NCBI GenBank assembly: GCA_028386065.3 | Contig: JAKUCV010000266.1 | Location: 28,901-92,900, forward strand | Reading direction: 5' to 3' | Source of the DNA: Turnera subulata | Lineage: Eukaryota; Streptophyta; Magnoliopsida; Malpighiales; Passifloraceae | DNA: 64,000 nt | Shown: one piece after another, positions 22,927-36,446 of the stretch | How the letters are laid out: every line of letters begins with the position of its first letter | How positions within the stretch are numbered: position 1 is the first letter of the stretch | Translations under genes and position numbers: made by a program | The notes under the pieces: model-generated | The model's database searches: none | Told to the model about the DNA's origin: nothing | The model's input: only the letters and a program-made list of their open reading frames with translations

Positions 22927-24207
22927 GAATGGATGATCTTGCATCCTGTGCTGTTTTTTGACTTTGTTGTATCATGATCTTGATTGGTCAAGAATCATTG
23001 TGAAAGGGTCGTTAGTGCCTTCTTTTTTCATGTAAGATAAGGATTTTTAGCTATTATAAATACCAATCTTTTGCAGAAGGAATGAGAACCTCTGCCGTCC
23101 TGCTATTCACCAGTGGTTTTGTTGATTGCTGTCTTGAATCCGTCATGAAATCCTAGGGCTTGCTGCGAGGCAAATTGAAAACAGATTGGAAAGCCCCTTC
23201 CTGTCTAATCCGTCATGAAATCCTCTGCTGTCCTGCTATTCACCAGTGGTTTTGTTGATTGCTGTCTTGAATCCGTCATGAAATCCTAGGGCTTGCTGCG
23301 AGGCAAATTGAAAACAGATTGGAAAGCCCCTTCCTGTCTAATTAAGTTCCTTGCCAAATTGTAATCAACTATGGCTCGTTACACAAAAATAGAAATAAGC
23401 TAGTCTGAACGATTTGATTTCCCTTAATACATTGTGCAAAAAACAGGATGACATCTGTTATGCCAACGATTTGATCGCACAAGTGAGAGCAACAGAAATT
23501 GCAGCATTTGAAATTGAAAGATTGTGAATGTTTATATACAAACATTAATGAGAGAAAAAGCACAAAGTAACAAACTGAAAGAACTTTTGTGCACATGCAG
23601 GATATAAATGTAAAACCTTAAATAAGATGTTCTAGCTGTATAGGCATTTTTACACGGTATTATGCTTAATCTGTGACCATGACTTTTCCTGTTATTTATC
23701 AGAAAAATTAACTGACTGCAACTATACTACTTTGAATTGACAAACGTGATTCACTTTCCAGTTTCCAACTCTACAACCAGAAAATATACTCTTCTCCCAA
23801 TTGAGGGCCAAAAAACAAGTTCCTATATTCGGAATTTACAGAAGGATTCTATTACTGGAAATGAATAGGTGTTTGTGAAATCAGAATCAACTATGGCAAA
23901 GAGAATGAACATCAATCTGTACAGCTTCACTGAGGGGAACCTCCACGCCAGTATCCACAGTCACTTATTCCACATTCTGACAAGAACTTTTTATAATCAT
24001 ATTCAAGCTTGTTATATTGGTGAGAAGCATCTTCAAATGAATTTTTATCTTGATCTGCTGCAGTTCCCTGCACAATGAAGAACATCATAAGCACCTTGAC
24101 ACCCTGATACTAAATCTGTCCTAACTTTTCAGGTGTTGTGTTACATCAAAAACTAAGTTCGAATATCAATGCATGATATCCAAGTCCGGAGGCATATAGG
24201 AAGAAAA
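22927..24207. other. Intergenic region containing a tandem duplication
   Basis: 3' ends of two convergent genes. Apart from the 133-bp duplication at 23089-23341, I see no gene or element. Confidence 0.4.
23089..23341. repeat. Tandem duplication with 133-bp period, two copies
   Basis: TGCTATTCACCAGTGG occurs at 23101 and again at 23234, and the following ~105 bases (through CCCCTTCCTGTCTAAT) are identical to the eye. At the start the copies differ by CTGCCGT versus CTGCTGT. The duplication lies about 160 bp past the stop codon of the small conserved protein, probably in its 3' UTR. Confidence 0.9.
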
Positions 24208-26835
24208 TCACAGGACTTCATCTTTGTCAGGTGTTTCAGAGGAAGAAAATGAGCGGCTTTCGGTCTCCTGACTATTTGAAGAATGAAATTCACGTTGTAA
24301 AACATGCTCCTTAAACTCTATTGGCACTCTGATTGTATGGCTAGTTGACTATTCATCATGAATATGACAAGGAAAATTAGGGCTTACAGTGGATTTTGGG
24401 CTTGAATCAGCATCGAGTTCATCTGCTTCCCTTATGTCACTGAGAACATGTTTCCAGCGCATACTCCTGGTTTCATTATGGTGATTTCTTGATTCATTCA
24501 CAACTTGGCGTCCTTTAGTAACTCTAGCGTGAAAAGAAGCAACGATGCAGCCAATGCAAAAAGTGATAAGAGGAACCAGAAGTAGAAAGTAACTCGTGGA
24601 TTTTGCCTGATAATACAGTAGACGCACCTGTTGAGGTCACTATCACTGATGAAGTTATGAGAAGCGCAGAAGTAAAGATCAATTTGATACTGCGAAGACC
24701 AATGAGATAACTATTTCAAACGATTTTGCTTACATGTGGCAGAACATGGGTGGTTAGCATGATAAATTGCTTTTGAACTGGTAATCCATCCAGGATGTGC
24801 AAAGATCCTCTATGTTCTTCTTCTCGATCAAAAGCAGCTAAATGGCTTTCCTCGCTCTGGTAAGGAAGCATACATATGTACGAGCTTAGCAGCTAGAACT
24901 GAACTTTTGAGAAATTTTATGCATACTCTCGAGCAAGATAACAACTACAAACAATGATGATGCAAAATTAAGTCAAAATAATGTCAAATTAAAACTTTTT
25001 ACTCATGGTTGAACCTAAGGAACTGAAATATGCCTTTTTGGCTCAACTACCGAGCCTTCTAGTGGAGATGGAGTAGTCTTCCCAGCTTCAGAAAGCACCC
25101 ATGTATCTTTGAATTAAAATGAATCACTTTAAAAAGAGTTGTGAAAACCAAAACTTATCATTTATTGCTTGTTCATGATTCTACATTCATTTAGCCGTTC
25201 ACTTTGATGTTACATCACTCGTGAGAAAATATAAACGAATCGGAAGGTACTAATTGTTATTGCAGTGTGGTTTTTCCAATTTTCCATGTAAGATAACCTC
25301 TTTTGAAAGGAGAGAAAAGACAAGAAGTTCTAAGGATTACATCTGATCTGAACAGATTGTTTGCACAGAAGTATATTGGTATTGGAATCTTTGCCTACTA
25401 ATGATACAACCGCTACCCCATTGAGAAAGTAAACTTAAAAAGAAATATAATGCTCATGAGTTTACTAAGAAATAAACTCATAAAATTCTGCTCACCAATT
25501 GATTATTTGCTGAGGAAGAAGCTGTAGTGCTAACAAGTTGACCTTTGAAAGCAGGGTCAATGTTCAAGATATTCCTGTCTGCTATTGCAATTGAGTGTAT
25601 GGAGACCTCATACTGCTTTGAAATAGAAGTGAATGTTTCGCCCCTGCCACAAAGAAAAAAACTGACAGTTAATGGGATATTCTAGAAAACCAGGAATTAC
25701 TTTTGACATTCAAGCATGCAGCTTTCCTTGAACATGCTCTTCATTTGCAAGTTTATTGTGCAAATTTTGGTAATAATGGCAGGCAACAAAAAATTTAGAA
25801 CCATTGAGAAATACAGCAAAGTTTTGACATTATATCGTCCCTTTGGAGACATCCAATAAAGTTGGAACAATACAGGTAAGATTAGGATGCACAAGGATGA
25901 CACACAAAATCGAGAAAAGGTTTCCACACTACAACCAAATTAAACCGAAACATCCATCTCAACTAAGAAGGAAAGGAATTTTGTTATGCAAAATTTTAAA
26001 AGCATTTGGTAACAAAAAGTTTTAGAGCCATCAAAATAATCAGCAAGCCTCAACATAATTATACATCATCGATCACATATTTAGCATCTTTCACGAGTTA
26101 GCTAATGTTGAGAACAATGATAACCAAAATAGATGACAAACACATAATCAACAAGTGGATTGTACCCTTTGACCGCATCAACCGAGTTCTCGTTGATGGA
26201 AGTCTGAGCCTCTGTCTTGTTCTGAACATTAAATCTCCATCTCTGCCACCAGAAAACGAATTGAAATACTGGAAGAACAAGAGGAATCTTGAAGTTTAAA
26301 ACCAACAAAATGCATAAGACTGCAACTTGCCAGCCCACTATATATAACTTTCTAGTCCATCCCAAATTTTCCTACTTTAAAATAACAGCAGCTAAAGCAT
26401 GGGAGAGGAATATATAACTTTTCACAAATATTAATCATCCATATAGCCTTAATCCTGCAGAATTTCACAATGAACAAAGCAGACATTTAACTCTCTCTTT
26501 TTTCTGCCATATTCTTTTTAGCAACCAAAGAGAGCCAAGATTGTACCTTTTGGAAAACAACAAAATGCCTCTTGAATGTTCCACTATTATCCACCCGCCA
26601 TTTGAAACTGCAGCTCGTAAACGATGTAACATAAACCCAGAAGAAGGCAGGCACAACCAGATTAAAAAAAACAGAAAAGCTCAAAACTGAAAACAAAGAA
26701 AGAAAAGCAACAATGAACCCACAAAAAAGAGAAGAACCCAGAAGAAAAATAAATGATTAGAAGGGATTACCAAGGTGTTTCTGGATTGGGAATGGCAAGA
26801 GAAGGACGTTGTCTGTAGCTTAGCTTCACTTCCAT
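24208..26835 (-). CDS. LysM-domain protein with a C-terminal membrane segment (7 exons, 257 aa)
   Basis: The exons in transcript order are 26835-26771, 26607-26547, 26242-26166, 25643-25496, 24856-24734, 24627-24388 and 24267-24208. The frame is continuous to TGA. The start MEVKLSYRQRPSLAIPNPET is not a signal peptide. One LysM domain lies at about residues 63-105: VKGGETFTSISKQYEVSI, then HSIAIADRN and ILNIDPAFKGQ. It follows the usual pattern (a GET/GDT turn, SISxxY, and an NxL..P end). A hydrophobic segment at about 170-190 (SYFLLLVPLITFCIGCIVA) is followed by a polar, acidic, Ser-rich tail. The product is therefore a single-LysM, single-span protein, unlike LysM receptor kinases or GPI-anchored LYMs. 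No kinase domain is present. The last intron is the least certain: its acceptor was chosen because nearer AG sites give an early stop or too short an intron. Confidence 0.82.
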
Positions 26836-28068
26836 CACACATACATTGAATGAATACAACAGAAAAAGGTTGGCTTTTTCTACAAATTGATTTTGATCCC
26901 CTCCCTTTTATTTGGCGCTACAAAGTTAAATGGTAGAAAACAGTTCGGGTCTCTTGGGCCTCTATGCGAGAATGTGGGCTGGATGATCCATGATCAACCA
27001 ACAAACAAGTCGAGGAAAGGCTTGGGCCTACTGGGCCTTTATACAAGAGTGAAGGCTGGCTGAAGAAGATCCACGATCAACAACATTTGATCTTTTTATT
27101 TTCTTTTTTTTTTTTGCAATCTTTTTTCTTTTATTTTCTTTAATAAGAAGCAATTACAAAAAATAATTTTTTCAATGAGAAAAAGCATCATATATACTCT
27201 TTTTTTTCGTTCATTTAATCTTTTGTGGTGCTCTTCTTTTTCTTCTTTCTTTTAATCTACTATCTAATATCCAGAGTTTTGTCCTAACTAATCGAGATTC
27301 GATTTGAGTTGTACAATTTATTTATTATGGTAGACGAGTCATCCATTAAAAATTTTCAACAACACAAAGATTTAAACCCGAGATCTCGCCTAAGCGAACC
27401 AAGACGCTTACTACCTCAACCCCACATTGGTTACATTTTGTTCTAATATAAGAACAATAAAGCCGCAACGCCTCGTCCTTACCGAACATTTTGACCCAAA
27501 TAAGTTTAATGTTCGAATTCTAAAAGTTACAGCACCACCGGTTTGTGTGCATGTTCCAATTTCTTCCCGTTCCTTTATTGGTATAGTCTATAGACTTTAA
27601 TTGATTTGTACAAACCACAGATACCAATATAGATAAATCGACAATTCCCAACAAAACTTTTCCTGATTCCATTAATTACATGTAGACAATCAATGGTACT
27701 ACATTTATTCTATTTTGTGCTAGTGCTAATATAGTCCACTCGATTTGCATTCTAGAGAAATCTGCAGCAAGCAACTGGAGCACTTCAAAAAAGAGAAAGA
27801 AGCAAGTTGTGAGGGAAATCGTAGCTAGCTAGCCTTGTGCCTATGGTTCACGAGATTCTTCTTTTCATGCACACCACCGCAACTTCCATTGCAGAGAGAT
27901 CACCATTTAGTAATACTAACACACATGACCAACCAAATAAAAAGGCATTGCCAGTTATGCTCTCAGTCTCTTTTTCTCACAAATGGTGCAGTTTACAGGT
28001 TCAAGCAATTACACCACATGAATACATTAATAGCAGCAGAACAACACAACCCAAGTGGAGCACAGTAC
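26836..28068. other. Divergent intergenic region between LysM and GDSL genes
   Basis: It contains promoters of both flanking genes and a dispersed repeat at about 27270-27430. No coding gene is recognised. Confidence 0.4.
27270..27430. repeat. Dispersed repeat related to 58975-59090
   Basis: CCAGAGTTTTGTCCTAACTA followed by ATTCGAT is nearly repeated at 58975 (CCAGAGATTTGTCCTAACTG, then ATTCGAT). Both copies continue to a segment with TTAAACCC about 90-110 bases further. Origin is unknown; it could be SINE-like, since it carries an RRTTCGA-type word. Confidence 0.4.
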
Positions 28069-28078
28069 TATAAAAATA
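28069..28078 (+). promoter_or_regulatory. TATA box of GDSL gene 1
   Basis: TATAAAAATA lies 69 bases before the ATG at 28147, which leaves room for a short 5' UTR. Confidence 0.55.
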
Positions 28079-28146
28079 CATTAGCAGAGGCAAGTTTTCA
28101 TCACAAAATCATAGCCAGGGTTTTACTGATCATCATCAGAAAAAAA

Positions 28147-29903
28147 ATGGTTATGATGACTGGAACTTTCACTACATTTATCCTGTCTGTTTCCTTGGCT
28201 CTGCTGTTGTTAGCCACTAGGGCCTGCACACAGAGACAGGGACCTCAAGGGCCTCAAGTTCCTTGTTTCTTCATCTTTGGTGACTCATTGGTCGACAATG
28301 GAAACAACAATAGGCTGCTTACACTTGCCAGGGCCAACTACAGGCCTTATGGCATCGACTTCCCTCAGGGTACCACAGGCAGATTCACTAATGGTCGAAC
28401 CTATGTTGATGCTCTAGGTAATCAAACATGCTTACATTTGCAGAAAAAAGATTAAGATACATGATCATCAGAAATGTTTATTATAAGCGCAATGTTAGTC
28501 ACAAAGAATGTTATATGCATACACCTATAATTTCCTTAATTTATACATGTGCAATTTTCTTGCAGCTCAACTTCTTGGATTTCCTACTTACATTCCTCCC
28601 TATGCGAGAGTTCGGGGAAGACAGTTGCTTAGGGGTGCCAACTATGCATCTGGTGCAGCTGGGATTAGAGATGAAACTGGAAACAATCTGGTAGGGTACC
28701 CTCCCTATAAGTATGAAGAAATCCATACAAGCATATATTCATTTTCTTCTAATACTAGTCGATGCTGAAAGGTTGGACTTGAACCCCGAGACCTCACCCC
28801 TCTTGCTTTCGCTAGAGTACCAATGAGTTACAAGCCCATTGGTAACCATGTATGTTCATTGCATTGACAATGTGCTGTTCTTGCTATTGTATAATTTGTA
28901 CAACCTTCGGTTTTTTGGCAGGGAGATCACACGTCAATGAACAGACAAGTAGCCAACTTTGCTGCTACAGTGGAACAAATGAGGAGGTTTTTCAGAGGAG
29001 ACAACAATGCACTGAATGCCTACCTAAGCAAATGCATCTTCTATTCCGGGATGGGAAGTAATGATTATCTGAACAACTATTTCATGTCTGACTTCTACTC
29101 AACTAGCTCAACCTTTACTACAACAGCTTTTGCTGCTGCACTTCTTCAGGATTACACTCGCCAACTATCAGTGAGTCCCTGACTTACTGAAAATTTATAT
29201 CCCTACGAGTATTAATCAAGAACCAAAATCAAAAAACAAAAAGGAAAGGAGATATGATTCTTCAGTTTCTGTATGTTTTTGCAGCAACTATATGCATTAG
29301 GAGCTAGAAAGGTGATTGTAACAGGAGTTGGTCAAATTGGGTGCATTCCATATCAGCTAGCACGATACAATGGTAACAACAGTCGATGCAATGAGAGAAT
29401 CAACCAGGCAATTTCACTTTTCAACTCAGGACTCTTTAGGCTGGTTCAACGTTTCAATAATGGCCAACTCCCTGGAGCCAAATTTGTGTACCTTGATTCC
29501 TATAAAAGCTCCAGTGATCTGGCTCTCAATGGAACCAACTATGGTAATTTCAAACTTTTTTGCATATCCTGGAGCTATGTTTATATATCCTTCATTTTAT
29601 TGTGCTTATTTGGAGATCTTGTAATATATAGTGTATACACCAAGATTGCTGATTATATAGGTAACACCCTGAATTTTAATTGCAGGGTTTGATGTGGTGG
29701 ACAAGGGATGCTGTGGAGTGGGAAGGAACAATGGGCAGATAACTTGTCTTCCTCTGCAGCAACCATGTCAGGATCGCAGAAAATACTTATACTGGGATGC
29801 CTTCCATCCAACTGAAAATGCAAACATTTTACTGGCCAAGACAACATACAGTTCTCCATCCTACACTTATCCCATCAATATACAGCAGCTGGCAATGCTG
29901 TAA
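28147..29903 (+). CDS. GDSL esterase/lipase 1, secreted (5 exons, 373 aa)
   Basis: The exons are 28147-28417, 28566-28690, 28922-29170, 29285-29543 and 29686-29903. The frame is continuous to TAA. The N-terminus has a clear signal peptide (FILSVSLALLLLATRA). The SGNH-hydrolase blocks are complete: block I FIFGDSLVDNGNN with nucleophile Ser47; block II GANYASGAAGI; block III GMGSNDYLNNY with Asn179; and block V DAFHPTE with Asp339 and His342. Length is typical for plant extracellular GDSL lipases, which act on acyl esters of lipids, cutin monomers or acetylated polysaccharides. The substrate cannot be read from sequence. I used the ATG at 28147 because it directly precedes the signal peptide and follows a TATA box; an open frame extends upstream but has no family content. 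The gene is convergent with a paralogue at 31559-34045. Confidence 0.93.
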
Positions 29904-31558
29904 AAATAATCTGTGAAACCTCATTATTATGTTGCTACTAATCGAAACTAGAGCATCTTATTGAGGTAATCACCAGGAGTTGTGGAAGTGTCTTTCTGAC
30001 TAATGTTTATGCATTATGTATTCTCTTATTTTATTTCAGAGGGGACATGAGAAATCTTGTCCTCTAGTATCACCCACCAGAATGTTTCTCTTGTTCTTAT
30101 GAACGGAAGCTGAGAATTTGACTTATTCTCTTCCTAAAACATTGATATCTTAAAAAAATTAACTTCTACTGGTTTGAGAGATCACAAGAATCATTGTGGC
30201 AGACCAATTTAAAGGGGGAAAAAAAAAGAGAAGAATTTTAATACTGTCAAGTTGTTTTCTTTTGGATTCTGTTCTTGTGATGGGTAGTTCATTGAAGTAC
30301 TTTTGTTGTTTAAGTTTATAATGACAGTACTTGTGAGTGCAGGACATGCTGGTACATGTCATCATCAAGCAACCTCTTGTTTATCTCCAGCTTCCTTGTA
30401 AGCCTATGCTTTGGATGTGGAGAGGTTTTCTTTGTGCAGTGCTTTACGCTTATTTGTTCCACTCTTTCAATGCTCTCACTGCCTGTCTTTTACTTGTGCA
30501 TTATGTTCCAAAAGACATGGAGGTTTTCATGATTGAGGTTTTCTACTACTATTAATGTTTCCTTCATTTGGATAGTTGAAGTAGATATACTAGGCATTTC
30601 ACCATCTTACCTAATTGCATTAGTTGCTGGGTGGTTTTAATTTTAAAGGTCGAATTGGTTTTTTGACAATGGGTTCATAAAGAGGAAAAGTGAATGCAGA
30701 AGGGAGAGTTTTAGCTAGAGATTACTGCGACATGCTGCCACAGTAAAAGGGAAACAATTCCTAAAAATAAATCTGGCAGGCTTTGTGGGGCACTGATGTT
30801 GATCTTAAAGGAGCACACTTTCAGAACTTTGAGACTGCATAAAAAATAAATGAGGCCAACAGTTTGCAGCAGACGTGCTTATCACTTTATATGTCCAAGA
30901 CAATGATATAACACTCTTACCAAACACATTGGATCAAGTTGTCTACAACAATTACTCCAAGTTCAACTGCTCATAAAGGTTTTTGATAGAACTGATTAAT
31001 CAAGATGTGATCAATCAAAACATATTTCTAACACAGAAACTGGTGTAACTATTCTGGATAAGTCAATTGTCTCAACCGAAAAATTATAGCTCACATTTCA
31101 CTCTAAGGATGACATTAGTGGATAATTCTTCCCAGTCTGGTCAATTTAGTGTCATTGATTAAGGGTTGAGCTATTGTTCATCGTTCGTTGGACCATTTTG
31201 CTTTTGCACCTTCCTGTTTTTCAATCTATTATGCTTAATTTTGTCTGTTTTCACGTATTCAATCCGTTTTATCTTTCCTTTTTTCCTTTTCTGCATAATG
31301 CCAAGCAAAAAACCAGCTAAAAGAAATGAGAAGACTTGTTAAAGTTGCAGTAATACAACGGGTATTATATCTGAGACATGATAAGAGGACATTTCAAAAC
31401 CAAATCAAAGTAGTTGCCGAAAAAAGGAAGCAATTAGTACATCCACAACTGGTCTTTGATTTCTTATAAAAGTACTACCCCCTTACTATATAGGAAGCAA
31501 GAACTACAATGAAGATAACATATTATAAGTACTAATTAGTTTTAGTTGGCCTCAGTTT
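29904..31558. other. Region between convergent GDSL genes
   Basis: It contains the 3' ends of both GDSL genes. No further gene, RNA or mobile element is recognised. Confidence 0.4.
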
Positions 31559-34045
31559 TCACTCAAGATTTGCTAGCTGCTCAATGTTTACAGGATAGAC
31601 AAAAGTCTGCTCCCCATTAAAAGCCTTTCTCCCCATTATGATGTTCACAGCTTCTGTTGGGTGGAATGCATCCCAAAATATGTATTGTTCTCTGTTAATG
31701 CATGGAGTCTGGAATGGAAGACATGTAATTTGGCCTCTATTTCGTCCAATGCCGCAGCACCCTCGGTTTACAACGCTAAATCCTACATACAGATAATAGT
31801 ATTTAGAAACAAACATTAGGTACCATGAACATAACACAAAACAATAATCATTCAGATATAATGGTGAATTGTATAGGAGGAGAACATACCATAACTTGGT
31901 GAGTTGGTGAGGATGTCTTGGAACATGCGGTGAACATCAACGAAAGTGAACTTTGCACCGGGTAGATTGGCATTGAAGTTGTTTAGCATTCTCTTCACAT
32001 TCTCATTGAAAGGTAGAATTAACTGGTTAACTTCCTCAGAGCACAGTCCTGCAGGGCTTTGAGCTAAGATACTTGGAATGCACCCCATCACTCCTAAGCC
32101 AGCGATAACAAATTTTCGAGCTCCAAGATTATAAAGTGTCTGCACAACATTGAAGAATCAAAGAAGTTCATTGTTATTATTAGGCCAACAACATAAACTT
32201 ACTGAACAAGCAGTATTGAAATGATTTTAAGACTTTCTATAAGATGTGCACAGCAGATGTTTAAATGTTAAATCTCACCTGGAGTTGACGAGTGTATTGT
32301 TGGACCAGGAGGTCTGCAAATTGTTGGCCATTGTACTGGTTCTTTGTATTGTAATTAGGCATGAGATAGTTATTAAGGTAGTCATTGCTGCCCATCCCAA
32401 CAAAAAATATGCTCCGACCAATTGCAGTGGCCAAATCATCAGCACCAAGGTTGCCTGTGATCTGGTCTAGAGTGGTCTGAAAGTTCTTGATTTGTTGATC
32501 AAATGGTATGCGACCCACCTGATCAAATCAATATATACAGTACATAAAAAGTGAGACCATATGTCACATTAATGAAGGGTCAAGAGTGTTGGCCAACCAA
32601 AGTTATGCCATTTCCTGTGACAACAAAAGGGTCATTTATTGTCTGCCACACACATTGTGAGGCACTGCAAAATTCTTGTTTGGTCAACAATTACTAAGAA
32701 AGGAAGTGAAGATGCACATGAACCCACCATCTTAGATGGATGGTCCAAATATTCTGCACCACATCAAAAAATGGCATCTTGACAGTTATTAAGACAATAG
32801 ATGCTAAAAGCTACTATATTAGACAGAATTGATAAAGCTACACCTGTGATTTAACTGTGAATATTAAAAAGCGTATGTCTATTTTGAATGAATGGATGCT
32901 TACAAAGTTTCTGCCTGTTATATCAAGAATTCCTGCAGCAGCTGAGGCATAGTTGACTCCATGAAGTACTTGATCTCCAGAGGCCTCACTGTATGCTGGA
33001 ATTAGAGGGAGTCCCAACTGTTGAGCTGCATTCATGTGAATTGCATCAGATTAGTTACAAGAAATAAAATAAAGAGGAGAATTAACAGGTTTCACTGTTT
33101 GACAACATATAAGGGCATGCTGCTCTCATATTGAAGCCTTTGGTTCCTCTTCATAATTGCACCGATAAACCCTCCCTGGATCTTTCTTTAATGATTCATT
33201 AACAGCAACTTTGCATCTCGTTTTAAAGTTTCTCTGCAAAGACTTTGAATTGAAGAGTTCCGTATTTACTAAATCCTGCTTCTTTTCTATTCTATTCCTA
33301 CTGTATTTCTGATGAAGCCATTAATGGCATTGCTATATACTCTAATATTCATCAATTTATATCAGCTATCAACTTTTTGTTTTTTTGTTCTTACTTAAAA
33401 CAGCACCTTCTGCTGCCTTCACTCTGTTTATTACACCTTGCACAAGATTAAATAATTAACCGTATCAACTACATATGAACCGCTTCTTTTGCACAGAAGA
33501 AACTTGTAAAAGAACAAAAGAAACTCAGCACAGAAAAGATAATATAAGAAGTTGCTACTAGCGAGCCTCTTTATTTTACTGCAAAACCAAAAGGAAAAAA
33601 TTGAGAAAAATAGTGTGAGCAGTGCTTAGTTTTATCATTCCTAGCCTTTAACTGAACATGTTATGGCAAATGCATGCATTGCACATTAAACTCAAGCACT
33701 AAAGAGAAATTTTTCAACCTAATGTGTAAGGTACCACACAGAGAGACATTAAAGGGAAGATGTAATACCTATTTCATCAACCATGGTGTAGCCATTGGAG
33801 AAACGGCCAGTTGGGCCGCCATTGAAGTCAATACCATAAGGGAAATAGTTGGCCTTTGCAAAAGAAGGAAGGTTGTTATTATTGCCATTGTCAATGAGTG
33901 AGTCTCCAAATATAAACATAGCAGGCACCATCTCCCTCCTCCTGCCTCCTTGTGGCCCAAAGGGGTCTAACTCTTGGCCGAAACCCACAGTGATGAGCAC
34001 CATGAAGAGCACCAACAAGCAAGAAACCCTGAAGGCACCAGCCAT
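31559..34045 (-). CDS. GDSL esterase/lipase 2, secreted (5 exons, 370 aa)
   Basis: The exons in transcript order are 34045-33769, 33025-32904, 32518-32279, 32139-31890 and 31782-31559. The frame is continuous to TGA. The signal peptide is MAGAFRVSCLLVLFMVLITV. Catalytic blocks are intact: FIFGDSLIDNGNN (Ser49), GVNYASAAAGI, GMGSNDYLNNY and DAFHPTE (Asp334, His337). Intron phases and exon lengths (277/122/240/250/224) parallel those of GDSL gene 1 (271/125/249/259/218), so the two are paralogues from an old duplication, now convergent. Intron 1 is about 740 bp, the main size difference. Substrate unknown. Confidence 0.93.
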
Positions 34046-36430
34046 TGCAGAGGGGAAGAGAGGGAGGGAGGAAATGGAAGGAGAGTGTATACTGACTTGT
34101 TACTGTGTTGTGTAATGCAATATAAGTTGTGGGTTTTTGTAAGGGCAAAGTGAGCTTTTAATAGACAATGTAAGGTTGGTAGTTGAGAACAAGTAAATAC
34201 TTTCATCTGTTCTCTCCATCGCAGTTATTACACTCTGATGAAACCCGAAATAAGTGCAGACAATTTCCAGATTCCTATATTACATGCTGCTCCCATTTTT
34301 ACCTCTTTAGAAGGAAGTAAATGTGTGGTCCATTTCATGGAGTCTTTATATCCTTGAATTTCTTCTTGTGACAGTGAACTTAAAAAATGGAATCGACCAA
34401 AAAAGAACACTTAATTAGCAGTTGGAGGGTATTGAAGACTATGCAACTAATTCTGTTTAATCAATATTGCTGGAGCCTGGAGACCACCACCTGCTAGTTT
34501 TATTATTTGCATATTTAATGACATGAACTTCAATATTTCTTGCTAGACCACCACCTGTTGGTTTAATTATTTGCATTTCACATGAACTTAAACATGTCTT
34601 GCTATATTTAGGTTTAGCAAACCGGCCCCTTGAGAGAATTCAACAATCACGAAAATTCCATGACTTGATATATACTCTTGACATAAATGCATGCATCAGA
34701 CTGTAAGTGATAAAATAGATAGGGAAAAAGAATGGCATTCACATATACACAATTGGACCACTTTGTACGCTCTTGGATTCTTTCATTAATAATGTTTATC
34801 AATTCTAGAATGGCCTGCCACCTCATGAAGTCAAATGTTTAGCCGCTGAGAGGTGCAACCACGGTCAACATTGGACCCTATAATCCAAGAGCTATATATA
34901 CAGTACTGGTCAAGAGATAGACTGTGATCATGATCAGGTTCACTGCCTGTAGCAGCTTGATTATAGGGTTATCACCCAAGAGGTTCAAGTATATTTTGCA
35001 AAATTAGTTGTTGGTGGTGTAATGGTAAATAAAGAAAAAGGAATAGCACTCATATGTAGCTAATGCCAAAGTTATATTTGTGAAGTTACAACATCATTCT
35101 GGTCAAAGTTAGAATTTTTGTTTACCAACAGCATAAGGAAAATTTTTGAGGATCTAATCTTGCAAACTTACAGTTTGATTTTCTGGGATTATGCTATTAG
35201 ATCACCTGTTGGGTGATAAGACAAAATAATTCATGATTCCTATCCTTATAGATTGATGCTAATTTTATTTCCATTATTCACATATTGCAAGAATGCTCAT
35301 AACAGAAGTCAACTTTGATCACAAAGCTAAGTTTTGATTTCCAAGAAAACCTAGCACTGACAAGATCATTGGTTTCCTGGTGCCTAATTTAATTCATACC
35401 TTCCTCTTAATTTGCTGACAAATTAATTATCTTTCTCTAAATGAATTTGTTCTATTGAATTATTTTTTTCCCAAACTACTTGAGGCCTACTAGTGAAATC
35501 CCTCATCCATTTCAAATTAAATTTATACCAGAAAAGAAAAAAAAAAGGAGACAGATTCAATGGAAAGGGAATTCTTTATGATCCATATAGACTGCAAACG
35601 GTTGGGACGGTACACCTTGGGAATATATACATACACTGTGGATTCCTTTGGTGTGGTCATCAGATAACAATATAGAGACACATCTTGCAAACTAAGTAGA
35701 CGCGTATCCATACTTATTTATGTTACCAAAGTCAACACGTTAGTTAATTAAAGATGCATTCTGATAAGAGAATTCTGCATGAACATATGTTATGTTCATG
35801 GCTGCAATGAAGAGTATGATTGGCTTGGCTCCTTTCAGTCACCATCAGATAAGTACCTCATTGATTTCTCTTAGCCAGGCAGCAGCTTCAACCATCCTCC
35901 TCATTCTCTATATTGCCATTCCCAAGATCAGTGCGGGCTACTAGTAACAAGTTGGCCATGATCTCTTTACATGTGTGTGTGGCAGCTGATTGGTGGCCAT
36001 CATTCGTTGACATTTGCCACCAAAAGTTATTCTAAAAGGAGCAGAGTGATGTATTTGATGCCTTTCTAAAGTTAGGTGGTGAGCTATGGTGCATTTTTGG
36101 ACTTGGACACGGTGAGGCTACCGGCTATGGAAAGAAAATTGGCCAAATTTGCGCGCAATTGGCATGGAAATTGGCTACCGGGGCCAATTCGTAGGGAAAT
36201 TGGCCGATGGCCAATGGTTACCTTTCAAAGTGATTGTAGTCCTTCTCATCTTGTGATAAAATTTTGACGTTTTATTGAAAAAACATCATTGAATTCCTGT
36301 GTCAGCTGTATTGTATAGTATTTTTTTGATATTGTATTAATTTAATTACTCAACAAAAATTATTGATATAAAGAAGTAAACAATGCAAACTAAATCTTAA
36401 TATGACCCCAAATCACTAAAATAAACTTTT
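34046..36430. other. Intergenic region upstream of GDSL gene 2
   Basis: About 2.4 kb of AT-rich sequence. Near 34480-34600 the phrases ACCACCTGCTAGTTTTATTATTTGCAT and ACCACCTGTTGGTTTAATTATTTGCAT form a local degenerate duplication. Near 36120-36230 words with TTGGCC recur, suggesting a degenerate short repeat. No gene is recognised. Confidence 0.4.
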
Positions 36431-36446
36431 AACTAGGGAAACCATA

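Noticed and set aside
27835..28146. N-terminal extension of GDSL gene 1
   Set aside because: The open frame continues upstream but would bury the signal peptide and include the TATA box; the start at 28147 fits the family.
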